64,000 bases of DNA from Cruorifilaria tuberocauda (lineage: Eukaryota; Nematoda; Chromadorea; Rhabditida; Onchocercidae): NCBI GenBank assembly GCA_013365365.1, contig JABVXU010000028.1, forward strand, positions 124,001 to 188,000, read 5' to 3'. A model generated the notes under the pieces. That model did no database searches. It was not told where the DNA came from and was given only the letters and a program-made list of their open reading frames with translations. The number at the start of each line of letters is the position of its first letter. Positions within the stretch are counted from its first letter, which is position 1. This document shows, one piece after another, positions 23,724 to 35,772 of the stretch. The position numbers and the translations under genes were made by a program.

Positions 23724-25450
23724 AATAACGGAAAGATAGAGCAACAATAGACAAATGTCTAATTTTCATATTTAAAACATTTTTGTTAGCTAAATTAAAG
23801 AAGGATGAGAAAGAAGTGTAATTCTAATTACTACTAGCTAATATAATTATACTATATTTCTTCTTTCAACAATTATATTGCTCTTTTATTTCTCTTTTTC
23901 TTTTGAAATATTTAAACAATGCATTTTTGCACGCTTTAACAGTCCAACTAATTTGTAACATTAACTGATCGATTAGCAAAAACAAACAGAAAAGTTTTTA
24001 GAAAGCAACTTTGCTGGAAAAGAGAGGAAGAGTGTAAATAATAATAAAGTGTGAATGAATACGAACTTTGATCTTTTAACCTTGAGAATGTCATAAATTG
24101 AAAACAATGGAAACATAATGAAAGGGACAGCAATAAGAACTTAATGAAAAGGCATTTCCACAAAACCACTAAGCTTTCTTTAACAAAAAGGGAAAACCCA
24201 ATAGGAAAAAGTTACTTCCAATTTTTCCATTCAATTAAACTTTTGCTCGCATTGTTAAGAGAGGTAATGCTGATATGCTGGCTATCTACCAGTAAAAATT
24301 GAGCTACCCGACAACATACACACATACACACAAATACACGCACAACAAGTAAATCGGAAAATCATGAAAGGAAAAAAGAATTATATCATTTCTGATATCA
24401 TTAGGGTTAAGACTTGAGGTCAAAGAAGAACTTATGATAGGTATTAGTGGAAGTTTATGTTACACGGGTGAATACATATAAATAATTTATTCAAAATTTG
24501 AATATAGCTTCGGTTTTCCAAAAAATTTTTTAAATTAGTCAAGTTGAAAATCTAATAAAAGTTGGAATTTTTTAATTTACAAAATTTAATTGAACAAATT
24601 TTATTTTATTTTTATTTTTTTCTCTCAGTTATTAAAATAAATTTTTTTAATAGAATTTAAATCAAAAATCATCATTCATTTGTATTGTCATTCATTTTAA
24701 TCTGACAAAATTCATTTCAAATTTTACTGCAAATTGTATGAAAATTAAATACACTTAAATTCATTCCGTAAAATTTGAACTTCACTTGAACGGTAAATTA
24801 TAACGAGCCTAGAAATGAAAAAAACTTGTTTATGTAATTTTTTGAAAAATTAAACTATCAAAGAATGAAAATTATTAAAGCTACAAAGCATTACTTATGT
24901 CAATTATTATCAATTCATTAGCAATTAAAATTTATAAATTTACTTCAAAATTTCATCGTCTTATTTCATTCTCTAATTTATCAATCGATGAAAATGAATA
25001 GAAAATTATGTATTAAAGCTAGGAGAGAAGAAAGCTAAAAGGAATTAAGAAAAAATAAAAGTGAAAAAAAGGAAAGAGCAAATTTTGTTACTGTCAACAT
25101 TGCTTTACAACGCTCGAATTCATTCGATAAGCATTTTTAGTGTGTCATTTTGGTGGATGGCAACGAAGAAGGAAAAGCATTGAAATGATTAACTTATCAT
25201 AATCATTTTTACTAATCCTGTGATTCATTTTTGAATTACGAAAAAATTTTGTTTGAATAAAAATATGAAAATATTGGGGTTGAAAAACTAATATGAAAGT
25301 GAGATTAGAAGAGAAAAAATGAAGCAAACAAACAAAAAATCAATTTATCTTCCTAATTTTCATTTCCTGAATCAATGTACAATAAAAATTAATCAATGAA
25401 TTAATCAATTTTAAGAAAAAACTACTTAATTTCTCATTCATTTCCGTATA

Positions 25451-25546
25451 ATCGAGTAAATCTATCATTCCATGTTCTTTACCACTTCAAATCACTAAAT
25501 AGATTTGTGATATGGGGTGGAATGGATAGATTATCTATCGAGTAAA
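25451..25546. repeat. Imperfect inverted repeat flanked by 10-base direct repeats
   Basis: The 10-mer ATCGAGTAAA occurs at 25451-25460 and 25537-25546. Between the copies, AATCTATCATTCCA pairs with TGGAATGGATAGATT allowing one extra base, and inner CAAATCAC pairs with GTGATATG. The layout resembles a very small MITE with target-site duplication, but could be chance. Confidence 0.35.
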
Positions 25547-26042
25547 AACTATTTTACTTAATAAATCGTTTCATTTATTTTCTTTTAAAATTGAGTAATC
25601 CATTTATCCCATCTTATTTAGTCCTCCCGAAAAATGTTACATCAATTTTACAAATTTCTATCAATATAAATTGTATATTAATAGTAATAATTCAAATGCT
25701 TCAATATATATTTATTTGTATATGTTTGAAGTTACGTACAAATAAATGAAATATCGAAATAATACAAGCAGACCTAAATTGATGAATAGATTTGGTTATT
25801 TGAATATATTTTAAGTTAAATTGTCCGTGAACAAATGTATTAATCACAGTCGAAATATTCAAATTAGAAATGCTAAAACAAACTTTTTATTTTTAATTCT
25901 TAAAATTAATAATGGAATTTGGAGTGAAAATTAATTGTCTATGATATCATTGAAATGTTCTATTTCAGAAAAGTGCGAAGTTCCCATTATTTCAGACCTA
26001 TTATTTACGTTTATTGGGAAAGTTGGTTTGTTGTTGTGTGTG

Positions 26043-26420
26043 TCACAAATGAGTTTTTTCACCAAGAACGTTTATTCTTTTACACAGATGTAGTAAAAAC
26101 TGGACAACAACTGAAGTGAGATAGTCGTTTACTTTAATAAGGGATAGTTTGGGTTGGTTCCCTTGAATATTTGGGAAGCTAATGAGAGCCTCAAGTGTCT
26201 TTGTGGCACTTTGAATTCCGAAACCTGATAACTTTTCGTCGTCCGACAGGATAATTGTTCCATTATCGCAATAATAATCGTAGGAAAGATATGATAAGCT
26301 GATAATAATCAAAATGAGAGCCCGCTTTCTAGATTGTACGGTTCGAAGTGGGCGTTGTGGGAGCAAAAAGTCGGCATAATTAATATTGAGGTGATTGATG
26401 AGATGCTTATTAGTTCATAC
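26043..26420 (-). other. Unexplained open reading frame without ATG
   Basis: An uninterrupted frame of about 125 codons ends at a stop at 26043 and contains no methionine codon. It includes a basic patch (RTVQSRKR), a hydrophobic segment (ALILIIISLSYLSY) and a soluble-looking stretch (LSGFGIQSATKTLEALISF). Its base composition is more balanced than that of its flanks. It could be an internal exon, a decayed gene or transposon fragment, or chance. I recognise no family. Confidence 0.25.
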
Positions 26421-27939
26421 ATAGCGACAAGAATTGTAAAATTAATGCAATGATGTAAGCGAGTTTATAAAGACCAAGGTTGCTAGATGGAGTAAGAGAC
26501 ATTTGATATGAGTTGAAACGATAAGCATTACAAAGCTCATCTTACTATAAATTGATAATGAAACTGTGATAAGATAGGAAATGACCTTTCTTCTTAAAGT
26601 CATTTCTTAAAGATAAATTGAAATAGAAGAATGTATAGATGAGCTTTAACTAAATATATCCACACAAAAACTTCATAATATATAATTTCATCATTTACAT
26701 ATTTAGCCTTTCCTGTTATGGAATTTCGGTTTTCCCGATACCGTTGTTATATATAAGCTTCTTTGCTAAGCACAAATCAATAAGAGTAAGGAAAAAAAAT
26801 TGTTTGAAATTATCAAAATTCGGTAGAAAATTTTCTTTTTGAAAAATTGTCGAACTTTTCATTGATAATTGTTAACCTGCTTGATTTTAATTCAAATAAA
26901 AGTCAAATTTGTCTTTTTTTTTTCATTTCATTATCTCATTTACAATATTTATTGATGTTATCGACAAATTATATAACAAAACTTTTGCTTACCTCTAAGT
27001 AAGTAAGTAAATGTGGAAGTGATTTTTGCACAATTTAATTTTATCATTTACTACCTTATTAAACTGTTATGATTGCCAATTCTAATTAATTAATTTATTT
27101 AATTCGTAAAGTTTCCAAGAGGAAAAAGAGAGAATGCAATTTAATTAATGTGAAATATAATTAGACAATAGAAAAATGAAACTAAAATATTATTATTAAA
27201 AGCTTACTCCTTATTCTATCTTATTCAAAATATCAATCCATTAAAACAATAAGCAGTAAAAGTATTACAAAAGAAAATGAACCACAAGACATTATACAAC
27301 TATACATTATATTAACATTAATTCAATATAATATTTACTGTAATTCATTACAGTAACGCTTCATTTGTATATAAGCTTAATTAATTTAGACATTATATCA
27401 AAAAATCTTACTTCATTTTCAGATATAAAAACTTGCAAGTAATGGATGATTTGAATTAAATAATCAATAAAATATCGTTTTTATTAGCCAATTAAAAAAG
27501 TTGATAAGCAATTTTAATAAGCCAGTTGATAATTTTATCAATTGTATGTTAATCTTTGGTATAACTGAAGATGGTATGGTACTGGTGATATGATAATAAT
27601 AAGGTATCATTTCAAGTGATGACAAAATTTCCATCAATAGTTATTTATGATTATTTGACTTTAGATAAGAATAATTTCGAATTTTAAATTAAATTGTAAA
27701 TGAATTTTGATAAAAAAACATGTTTGTCGCATTGATACACAAAATTTTCTGAAATTTATGAATTTCGTTTAAATTAAAATCGAAAAAACTTGAAAAATGC
27801 ATCAAAATATACATACAAAAACTTTTAAACATGATAATAATCAATAATTGAAAATGTAATTCGTTTGTATCAAGTTTGCCAGGTCGGAAAATCAATGATA
27901 TTAACAGAGCGGAATGAATTCCGGATGATGACATGAATC

Positions 27940-30900
27940 CTACCAACCACTGGAACCAACGTCTCCAACGTAGACATTTAAAGATGATGAGACCAAATCC
28001 TGAAAGTGAAGAAATAAACACCTAAAATGATTATGCTTAAGGAATTTATACACTAATTCATAATTATAAGTTATTTAATTAATTTTTGAAATAAAGTTAC
28101 ATTTTAAGAATTTATTAAATAAATATATTGATAACAACATTACAGACATAAAAATTAGTTGATAAATTAATTTTTCCTCATTCAAAAATTTTTCATGGTT
28201 AATCAAGTTAGCATGATTTAAACAAATGACTTTAAAATTTTACTTCTGATTGCTGTAAATAAGCTTGATAGGGAGAAATTCATTGGATTAATTAAATGCT
28301 AGCGAAATGACATTATGGAATTTCTTTTGAAAATAATTTATCACTTTCATTATCATAAAGGGAATCAAAATTTAAAGATTAACTGCAAGAAAACAAATTG
28401 ATAAAGAAGTATAACATTTGCTAATAATATTGTATGATTGAAATTGATAACTGGAAATGAATTTGTATGATTTTAAATATAAATAATAATTACTAAATTT
28501 TTATCTAATAAAAATTATGCAACAGTTTTCAACACCTGATGAATATCATATTTTCTATGCTTTACCTAAAAATGAAAGGAACGAATAAATTTATTCAATA
28601 AAAATATATTTTAAAATTTCCAGAATAAAATTTGAAAAGAAAACAATTCATATGTTGATAAAAGAATTGATAACATTTAATAATTACATTTCTCTTCTTT
28701 ATCGACTCATATAATTTTTCATAATTCAAGCAAATAACAAACTGAAAAACTATTATCAATTCATTATCATATTTATCAGTTAACTACCCGTAATATCATT
28801 TTGTGTATTTATCAATGTGTTAGATAATTTTTTGAATTGTTCATTTGCTTTATAACTTTCACTATTAAGAAGAAATGAATATCACACTTTCATTAATCTA
28901 TCCTTTACTTAGAAATGAAATTTTTGTTCAATTACTTTATAATTTTATAGCAATCACGACAAATTTGCTTCTTTGTTTTCTGTTTTCCGTTTGAAATCGA
29001 AAAGAAATATCAAATAATAGCAAAAAAAGAAAGATAAATAAATTAACTAACTTGACGTTGTGAATCATTTCGTTTAATTGTTGACATATCACAGTGTTGT
29101 TGTTGTTCAATAATGCATTGAATAATAGCATTCCATTTTTCCTTAGCAAATAATTTCTTATAATTTGGTCCTAAACATATCTCTTCAATTTGTTTAATAT
29201 CTCGTGCTTTTATAAGTGATTCACGAAATGTCACGTTTCCGGTCACCAGACGACGCCACCGTCCTGCAATGTTTTTGTTTTTCTTTCTTCTGTTCTAATT
29301 ACTAAAAGAAAGAATATCAATTCGTTAATGTTAAATGATAAGAAAAGGATTGCGTTTGTCATCAGTGATGTAATTTTGTTAATTTCTTGTTATCTTTCTC
29401 TTCTAATGAATACTATTTATTTAAAAAAATATTTTAGGAATAGAAAATTGAACTGTAAGTTTTGTTGAATTGAGTGAAAAATTATTTACCAAATTCTTGT
29501 TCTGTTAGCTTACGAGAGCCAATACCACGTATTCTACCAACACATCGAATCAAGCCTTCAATTGTGGGATTCGAATCATAATAATTTGGCATATATGAAA
29601 TTCCTCAAACATTTATTAATTAATGCTTAATTTAAATTCTAAATTAAATATTTTCATTTTAATTTAAAACGATTGCACTAAATTTTACTGCTGAAATTTT
29701 CATTCAAGAAATTAGAATTTAAATTATTTCCAAAATTAAAAAAACTTTATAAGTTAAGGAATTCTTCTTACAACTTTCTATTTCCAAAATTATATAATTC
29801 TAAGAATGCTATGGTATTTATCACATTCGTTATTCCAATGATAGAAGTTAAAAAGTACCTTCAAGTGTTGATTGGGATGATATGTCACCCTCACCGAGAG
29901 CCATCTCAGCTGATCGATAAATTTCCGTGATTGAACGAACCTCCGAGAGCTGATTTTCACCAACTGCTACCTCATTTGCTCGTAAAGATGAACATCTGTT
30001 CAAATCAACCTTAATTATAATCAATTAGTAAGCGATGATAATCCTTAAAGCTTATCATTCTTCTTCCATAAAAGGAAAAGAAAAAAGTTTAGATTAAAAT
30101 TTGCATTCAATTTTATCGTTTCATAGCTAAAATACAATAAAAAATCAGCATATATTCTGCTTAAAGCAGCAATTATTAAAAATTTAAATAAAATCTATTA
30201 CTTATCATTTAACATATAATGATTATACGGAAAATTCTTGCTTATTTAAGCTTCGAGAAATATTTTTAAAAGTTGAAATTATCAATATTAATTAATTATT
30301 TGTAAGTTAATTTTACTAATTAAGTAATTAATTATAATCGCTAAGATTATTGACATTAGTATTCACATGCTTGTTAGATAAATTAGACAGAATCCGACTT
30401 CGCCATTCCGAATAACATTTTGATAAATCTTCCGTAACAGCAATTCCGGAATCTGACGTTGTCGATTGTTGCTGCGAATAACTTCTTGTTGAAGCATTTT
30501 GCAAGTTTCGTTCCGAATTGATCGATGAATCAGATGATAATGACGAATTCATATGTACCGTACTTTGAGCTGTTGCGGTAGATCTAAAATATAATCAAAA
30601 ACATCAAATTTAAATTAAAAATTAAAATCACTCTAAGTATCAAAAAGGTATTGAAAATTATTAAGTTTTACCCAAATTTAGAGCAATTATATGCAGAAGT
30701 GGAACAAAATATTCATTTTATATTCTATTATTATTCTTTCAATTTAAATTTGATTTCGAATTTAAGTTTTAAGACATATGAGGAAAAATTTTTTTCATTA
30801 AAAATAAACTTTTAAGTAAATAAATTCTTACTAAATTTTATTGCAATTATTCCAGATAATTTATTAAATTAATGGGCAAAAATTGAATTAATGAACTGAG

Positions 30901-33900
30901 AAAAAATTAAGTTTCGCTGCTTTCCAATTTTTCCAAATTCATTTTTAAATTTTTTAGATTTAATTTCTTAAATAGCTAATACAAACCTTTCATTTGACGC
31001 TTGCACATTTGGCATTTCCTTCGATTTCACATTATTGTTTTCATTCCACCAAAGATCGCTGATACCAAATTTGTTAATTGCAATACCTAAACAAAAAGTT
31101 ATTGATAAAGCTATTTAAATATATTAATGAATGAATTATCATTTGTTAAAAATTTACATCGATATTAATTAATACATTTCATTTATAATTAAATTAATTA
31201 CTTTAAACTTTAATATCTTAAGAAGGACTTGTTTAACTATAAAATTGTTGTTTTTGAAATTGCTGTTTTTCATTCTTAATAATATTAAAAATCAAATAAT
31301 TAATAAATAAAAATCTTTTCATCGAATTTTTATTATAAATTAAAGAAATAAATTATTAAATTTTTTAGTTAAAATAATTCAGGAATAGTTTTAATTTTCA
31401 TTATTTTCCTTTTCTTATTTATTTCATTCCTTTTGTCTATTTTATTTCATTTTTTTTACTTTATTATAAATTTCATAAAACTTTCCCTTTCATTTCAATG
31501 TTTCTTTAAATTCATTCAATTCAAATTTCATTTAATTCAATTTTTTCAAATGACAAATCTTCAACTTTCAAAATTTCAAAGTCAATAAAAATCGAATTCA
31601 ATAAAAATGACAGATTTAGAGATTTATATGATAAAAGATTCTCAGATATGAAAATAATTTAATAATTTAGAAGAAAGAGAGTAACAAAAAATAAAGGAAA
31701 AAAAGAGAGAACGAATGAGCCACAAATTATTTGAAAATTAAAATACTTGTTTTTCAAACATGTTTTCCTTTGTGATTATTGTTTAATTTAAACGATATAA
31801 AAATGAGGGAATTTTTTCTTCACAGAAACATCTACTTGAATATTTCGAAAATATTTCAATAAAAAAATGAATAAATAGTTGAAGTTTATTTTTGATTAAA
31901 ACTTATATTGTAAAATAATATCAATGATAATTAGCTACAAGTTATGACAATAAGCTATAACTTACTTTAATTTACTTCTTAATACTTTACAGTTTTATTT
32001 CTGGCAATATTCATTTCTTTAAATTGATTTTTCGCTTCCTTTCATTCCAACAAGCATATTTCCCTTATTTTTAGTTCATCAATTTTTAATCATGTACTCA
32101 TTTGTACTTATGTACTCATTTGTACTCATGTACTCATTTTTTAAATCATGTACTCATTTAATCATGTACTTCATTAATTTTTAATCATGTACTCAAAATA
32201 ATCATGTACTCATTTCTTCATAAAAATAAAGAGAAAAAGAGCAAAAAATCTTCCTAAATTTGAAATTAACTAATGCAGAAAGAATAATTTCGACTTCAAA
32301 TTTTCCGTAAAAGGGATGAATTTTGAATGTTAATTATTTAGTATCTTCAAATTTGGTTATTTGAAATTACATTTAAAACTTTAAAAGGTAAAAGGAAAGG
32401 TGAATTAATTCAATTAATTTAATAGTAAGTAGTCATTCTAAAATAAATTTGAAAATAGAAAATTAAGGAAAAAACTTTTCAATATTAGCCAAAACCCTTT
32501 TAGATCACAATTTTATTCACAAAAATTCTAAATTTTCCGAATAAATTGTCAACAGGCAAACCATTTGATGGAGCACTTCGTTGTTGCGAATTTCTTGGCT
32601 TACTATCAATCTTCCATCGAAAAAAAACAAAAGCAAACATGAGAATGAGAAAGACAACAAATAGGCCACTGATGGTGGAAAGAAGAATTGGCCATGATAT
32701 GATAGTGTTATCATCGTTATCATCCATATCCTGGCTTTCTGCGCTTCCTTCATTTGATGATCCGATCGCATCAAATGACTCGTCTTGTACCGATTTTGTC
32801 GATAATTCTCTAAAAATATGCAATTTTCTCTCATTTCTTTCTTTGAGATTATTTTGAAGGAAAGAGGCGAAGATGTTTTTCCTAAAATATAAAGGAAACA
32901 TATAGAATAAATAAAAACAAAACACACAAAATAAAATAACTGTTTGTATTACTTTTAAAGAACGGAAAGAAGAATGGAAGTGAATTTTGGAATGCAAAAT
33001 TACGAATAAACAAATAAAGAAAAGAACAAACGCTAAAGTAACAGCATTAAATGATGGATTTATGATCGGAATATCAAGTTGGCTAATTTCCGGTGAACCG
33101 TATACACATCTAATGATAAATGTCTTATCACTGAGCAAAATAACGGCTGGATTTTTTCCAATTCGAATTCGATTTTGAAATACCCCAGTGGAAGGCTAAA
33201 ATTTGAATAACATTAGTAATGAATAAAACATAAGAGATATGAACAAAGAGTAATTTTCGAAAATATGTTTTTGAAAATTTTTTCATAAAAATTGTTTAAA
33301 TTGGATATTTAATATGAAATTTCCGGATGAAAACTTTACGAATTTCAGATTCATTCCGTTTCAACTGCTTAAAAATAGCTAATTACGGATGCTTTTGAGA
33401 GCCATATTATTCTTATGGCCAATTATTTCAGCACAAATACGGCAATTTTAGTAAATTTAATAGTGATTAAGAGAACAAATTTCTCAATTGATCGCCGGAA
33501 ATTTGTTATACATATATATTTCCTTAAATTTAAACCGGATTCATCAGTTTGACATGTAGCCATGCTGCAGAAGAAGTTAGCAATTTTGTTTCTTCTTTGA
33601 TACAAATTATATTGCCGAATACAGAATTCCTGAATATCGGAAGCTAACTTCGGAAATTAGCAAATGAAAATTCTGAATTGAAAATCTAAATTGGAACGAA
33701 ATGCGTTCAAATTTCTATTTCGTTCTTAGAAGGATGAAGGAAATAACTCCGGAAATTATTTTGACGAAAATTTGACAGCAATTATCAACCAAATTTTTTC
33801 TATCATTTTATGAAAAATTGGAATAAAAAATCGTGCCAATTTTGAAAAGGGAAATGTGAACTTTTTCAACGCTAACTAAAACTTCATTTCAACTAAAATT

Positions 33901-35772
33901 CAAATAGTCAATTGGAATTTAGATTTATTAAAAGGAACTCATATAAATTCAATCTGAACGCTAAGCCCTGATAGATGATTAAAAATGTTCGCTAACTCTA
34001 TGGCATATTAAAATTAGAATTTAGCAAAATCATAAGAACCCAAACTTTTGCCAATACAACAAAAAAAATCGCTCGAAGTTTTTTGAAATGTTTTATGCGA
34101 GCTTTAGAATTGGTTGAAATATCAGTCAAGATTTTCTGAAATTATTCGATAATTGATTGAATTAAGCATATCTCTGAATTGCTTATATTACTGATAACAT
34201 CGAATTAAATTATTTTCAACTCCTTATCAAATTCAAATTGTCTACCATTTGTGTTTGACAGGGATCGTTGAAGACTGCAAGCTCGACGACATATTGCAAT
34301 TCGCCGTTTCCCTTCAACCGACACTCAGCCCGGTTGTTTGTCCCAACAATAATCCAGTCATTAAATCCTCCTTCCGGCCAATCATCGCCATTAAACGTCA
34401 AAATCACTTTAATCGATTGCTGCTCACATGTTGGCGTCACTGTAAATTTAATTTAAGAAAAAAAGTTAGTAAATAATAAAATTTAATAATATAATAATTT
34501 TAAATAATTTAACAATCTGTATTTTTTCACAAAATTTTCAAATAAATTGAACTATTTATTCTCTTTCAATTTTTTTCTCAACGAATATTTATAAAATAGT
34601 ATTATTCATAATTAATATTGATTTCTATTACTGTATAATGAAAATCGCCAATTTAAATTTAAGTAATTTGAATCGTATCTTTAACATTTATATTACAAAA
34701 ATAATAATTAATCTTATTTTTAGCATCTTCAGCTATAAAATCAAAACCAGTTGCATATATATGTAGTTTTTCTTTTCTTCTCTTCATTATAAGAAGTCTT
34801 TTCACTAAAACGAATTACATTCATGTAAAAACGTTATTTATGGTAGAATTAAATATAAATTTATTTAATTTATTGCAGTAATCTGATATTAAATATTGTA
34901 AAACTGAATTGAATATGAAATGAATATCTCTCAAATAAAATTTCAAATTATTAACAAAATTATTTTACTGAAATTAATTGTTAATTAAAAACTTTTTCAA
35001 ATCGAAATGTTCATGTGACACAAAACAGGTCTTTTTCATTTGTTGTAATATAATAAATAAACCAAACGATAACAAATTGATAGAGATATTAATAGAATGA
35101 TAAATAAATAAAAACAATAATAAACAGTGAAAAATTTATATTTTAAATGTATGAAGCTTTAAGAGTATAAAAACCTGATATACTGGAAGATTTTTCTTAT
35201 TTTAGCTCTTTCAAGATAATACTGATTGTTCTGTTCTACTGATGTAAATGAAAAATATGAAATCATTTGTTTATTATTGTAAACATTTAATTATTCAGAA
35301 TATAACAAAATTGGAGAGTTATAATTGTTTCAAAGTGATGAGAAGTATAATTCTTCATTTTTGAAATAATCTTTATAAATCATGAAATAAAAACGATCGT
35401 GATATGAAATACACAAAGTGAAAAAAACGTTGAAATAATCAGATTAAAATAATAACTGATAAAATAATCTAATGCAGCCATAAATGTAGCATGTATTAAC
35501 GATGACAAATAGTGATAGTAATGATAGCATGATAATAATGTAATTGATAACCAATTGTAAATTAAATTGTCGCATAATTTTTATACGATTTTGGGTATTC
35601 AAATAAATGACTGCGCAATTAGAATTAGAAAAAAAGTGAAAAATTAGTGAAATTATATTTTACCATTGACGTGAAATTGCTGTTGGAATTCTGTTTCCAC
35701 AGGAATTGCGATATAACTTTTAATTGTAATTGCAATCAAAACAATTAAAAATTGGGAATTCAAATCCATCAT
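27940..35772 (-). CDS. Single-pass membrane protein with signal peptide, ZP-N module and long cytoplasmic tail
   Basis: ZP modules drive assembly of extracellular matrices such as nematode cuticle (cuticlins). Ten exons join in phase to 522 residues: 35664-35772, 34246-34439, 33032-33195, 32562-32809, 30987-31086, 30367-30583, 29859-30009, 29490-29603, 29052-29263 and 27940-27999. A signal peptide ([15 protein letters not shown]) is followed by a ZP-N-like region with four cysteines (TPTCEQQ, RAECRLK, NDPCQ, IIRCVYG). Next come an acidic spacer, a transmembrane helix ([18 protein letters not shown]) and a polar tail rich in Ser/Gln, with conserved-looking WRSRIL and LTEQEFGRWRRLV. No ZP-C half is seen. 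The join of the membrane exon to the tail (donor GTTTGC at 32561, acceptor at 31087) is the weakest step. Without it there would be two genes, or the first would stop at 32500. The acceptor at 30010 is also ambiguous. Confidence 0.6.
32085..32215. repeat. Imperfect tandem repeat of CATGTACTCA units
   Basis: About eight copies of a core CATGTACTCA, separated by variable T/A-rich spacers (AATCATGTACTCATTT-like units), lie in the long intron or spacer between the membrane exon and the first tail exon of the ZP-N gene. Confidence 0.85.

Larger units (their letters stand above)
23217..27939. other. Long AT-rich intergenic region
   Basis: Almost 4.7 kb without a convincing gene. It holds a miRNA-like hairpin (23663-23723), an inverted repeat with flanking direct repeats (25451-25546), a CA-rich patch near 24316-24345, and an unexplained minus-strand open frame (26043-26420). 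A small cysteine-rich frame at 23367-23564 lacks support. The remainder is low-complexity A/T sequence. Confidence 0.5.

Noticed and set aside
27689..28021. 110-codon minus-strand frame with hydrophobic segments
   Set aside because: It overlaps, in another frame, the last exon of the ZP-N gene (27940-27999), which joins in phase to the upstream exon; the rest is A/T-rich downstream sequence.
34249..34476. Plus-strand frames opposite the ZP-N exon
   Set aside because: Antisense shadows of the cysteine-bearing ZP-N exon, which has clear splice sites and family features on the minus strand.
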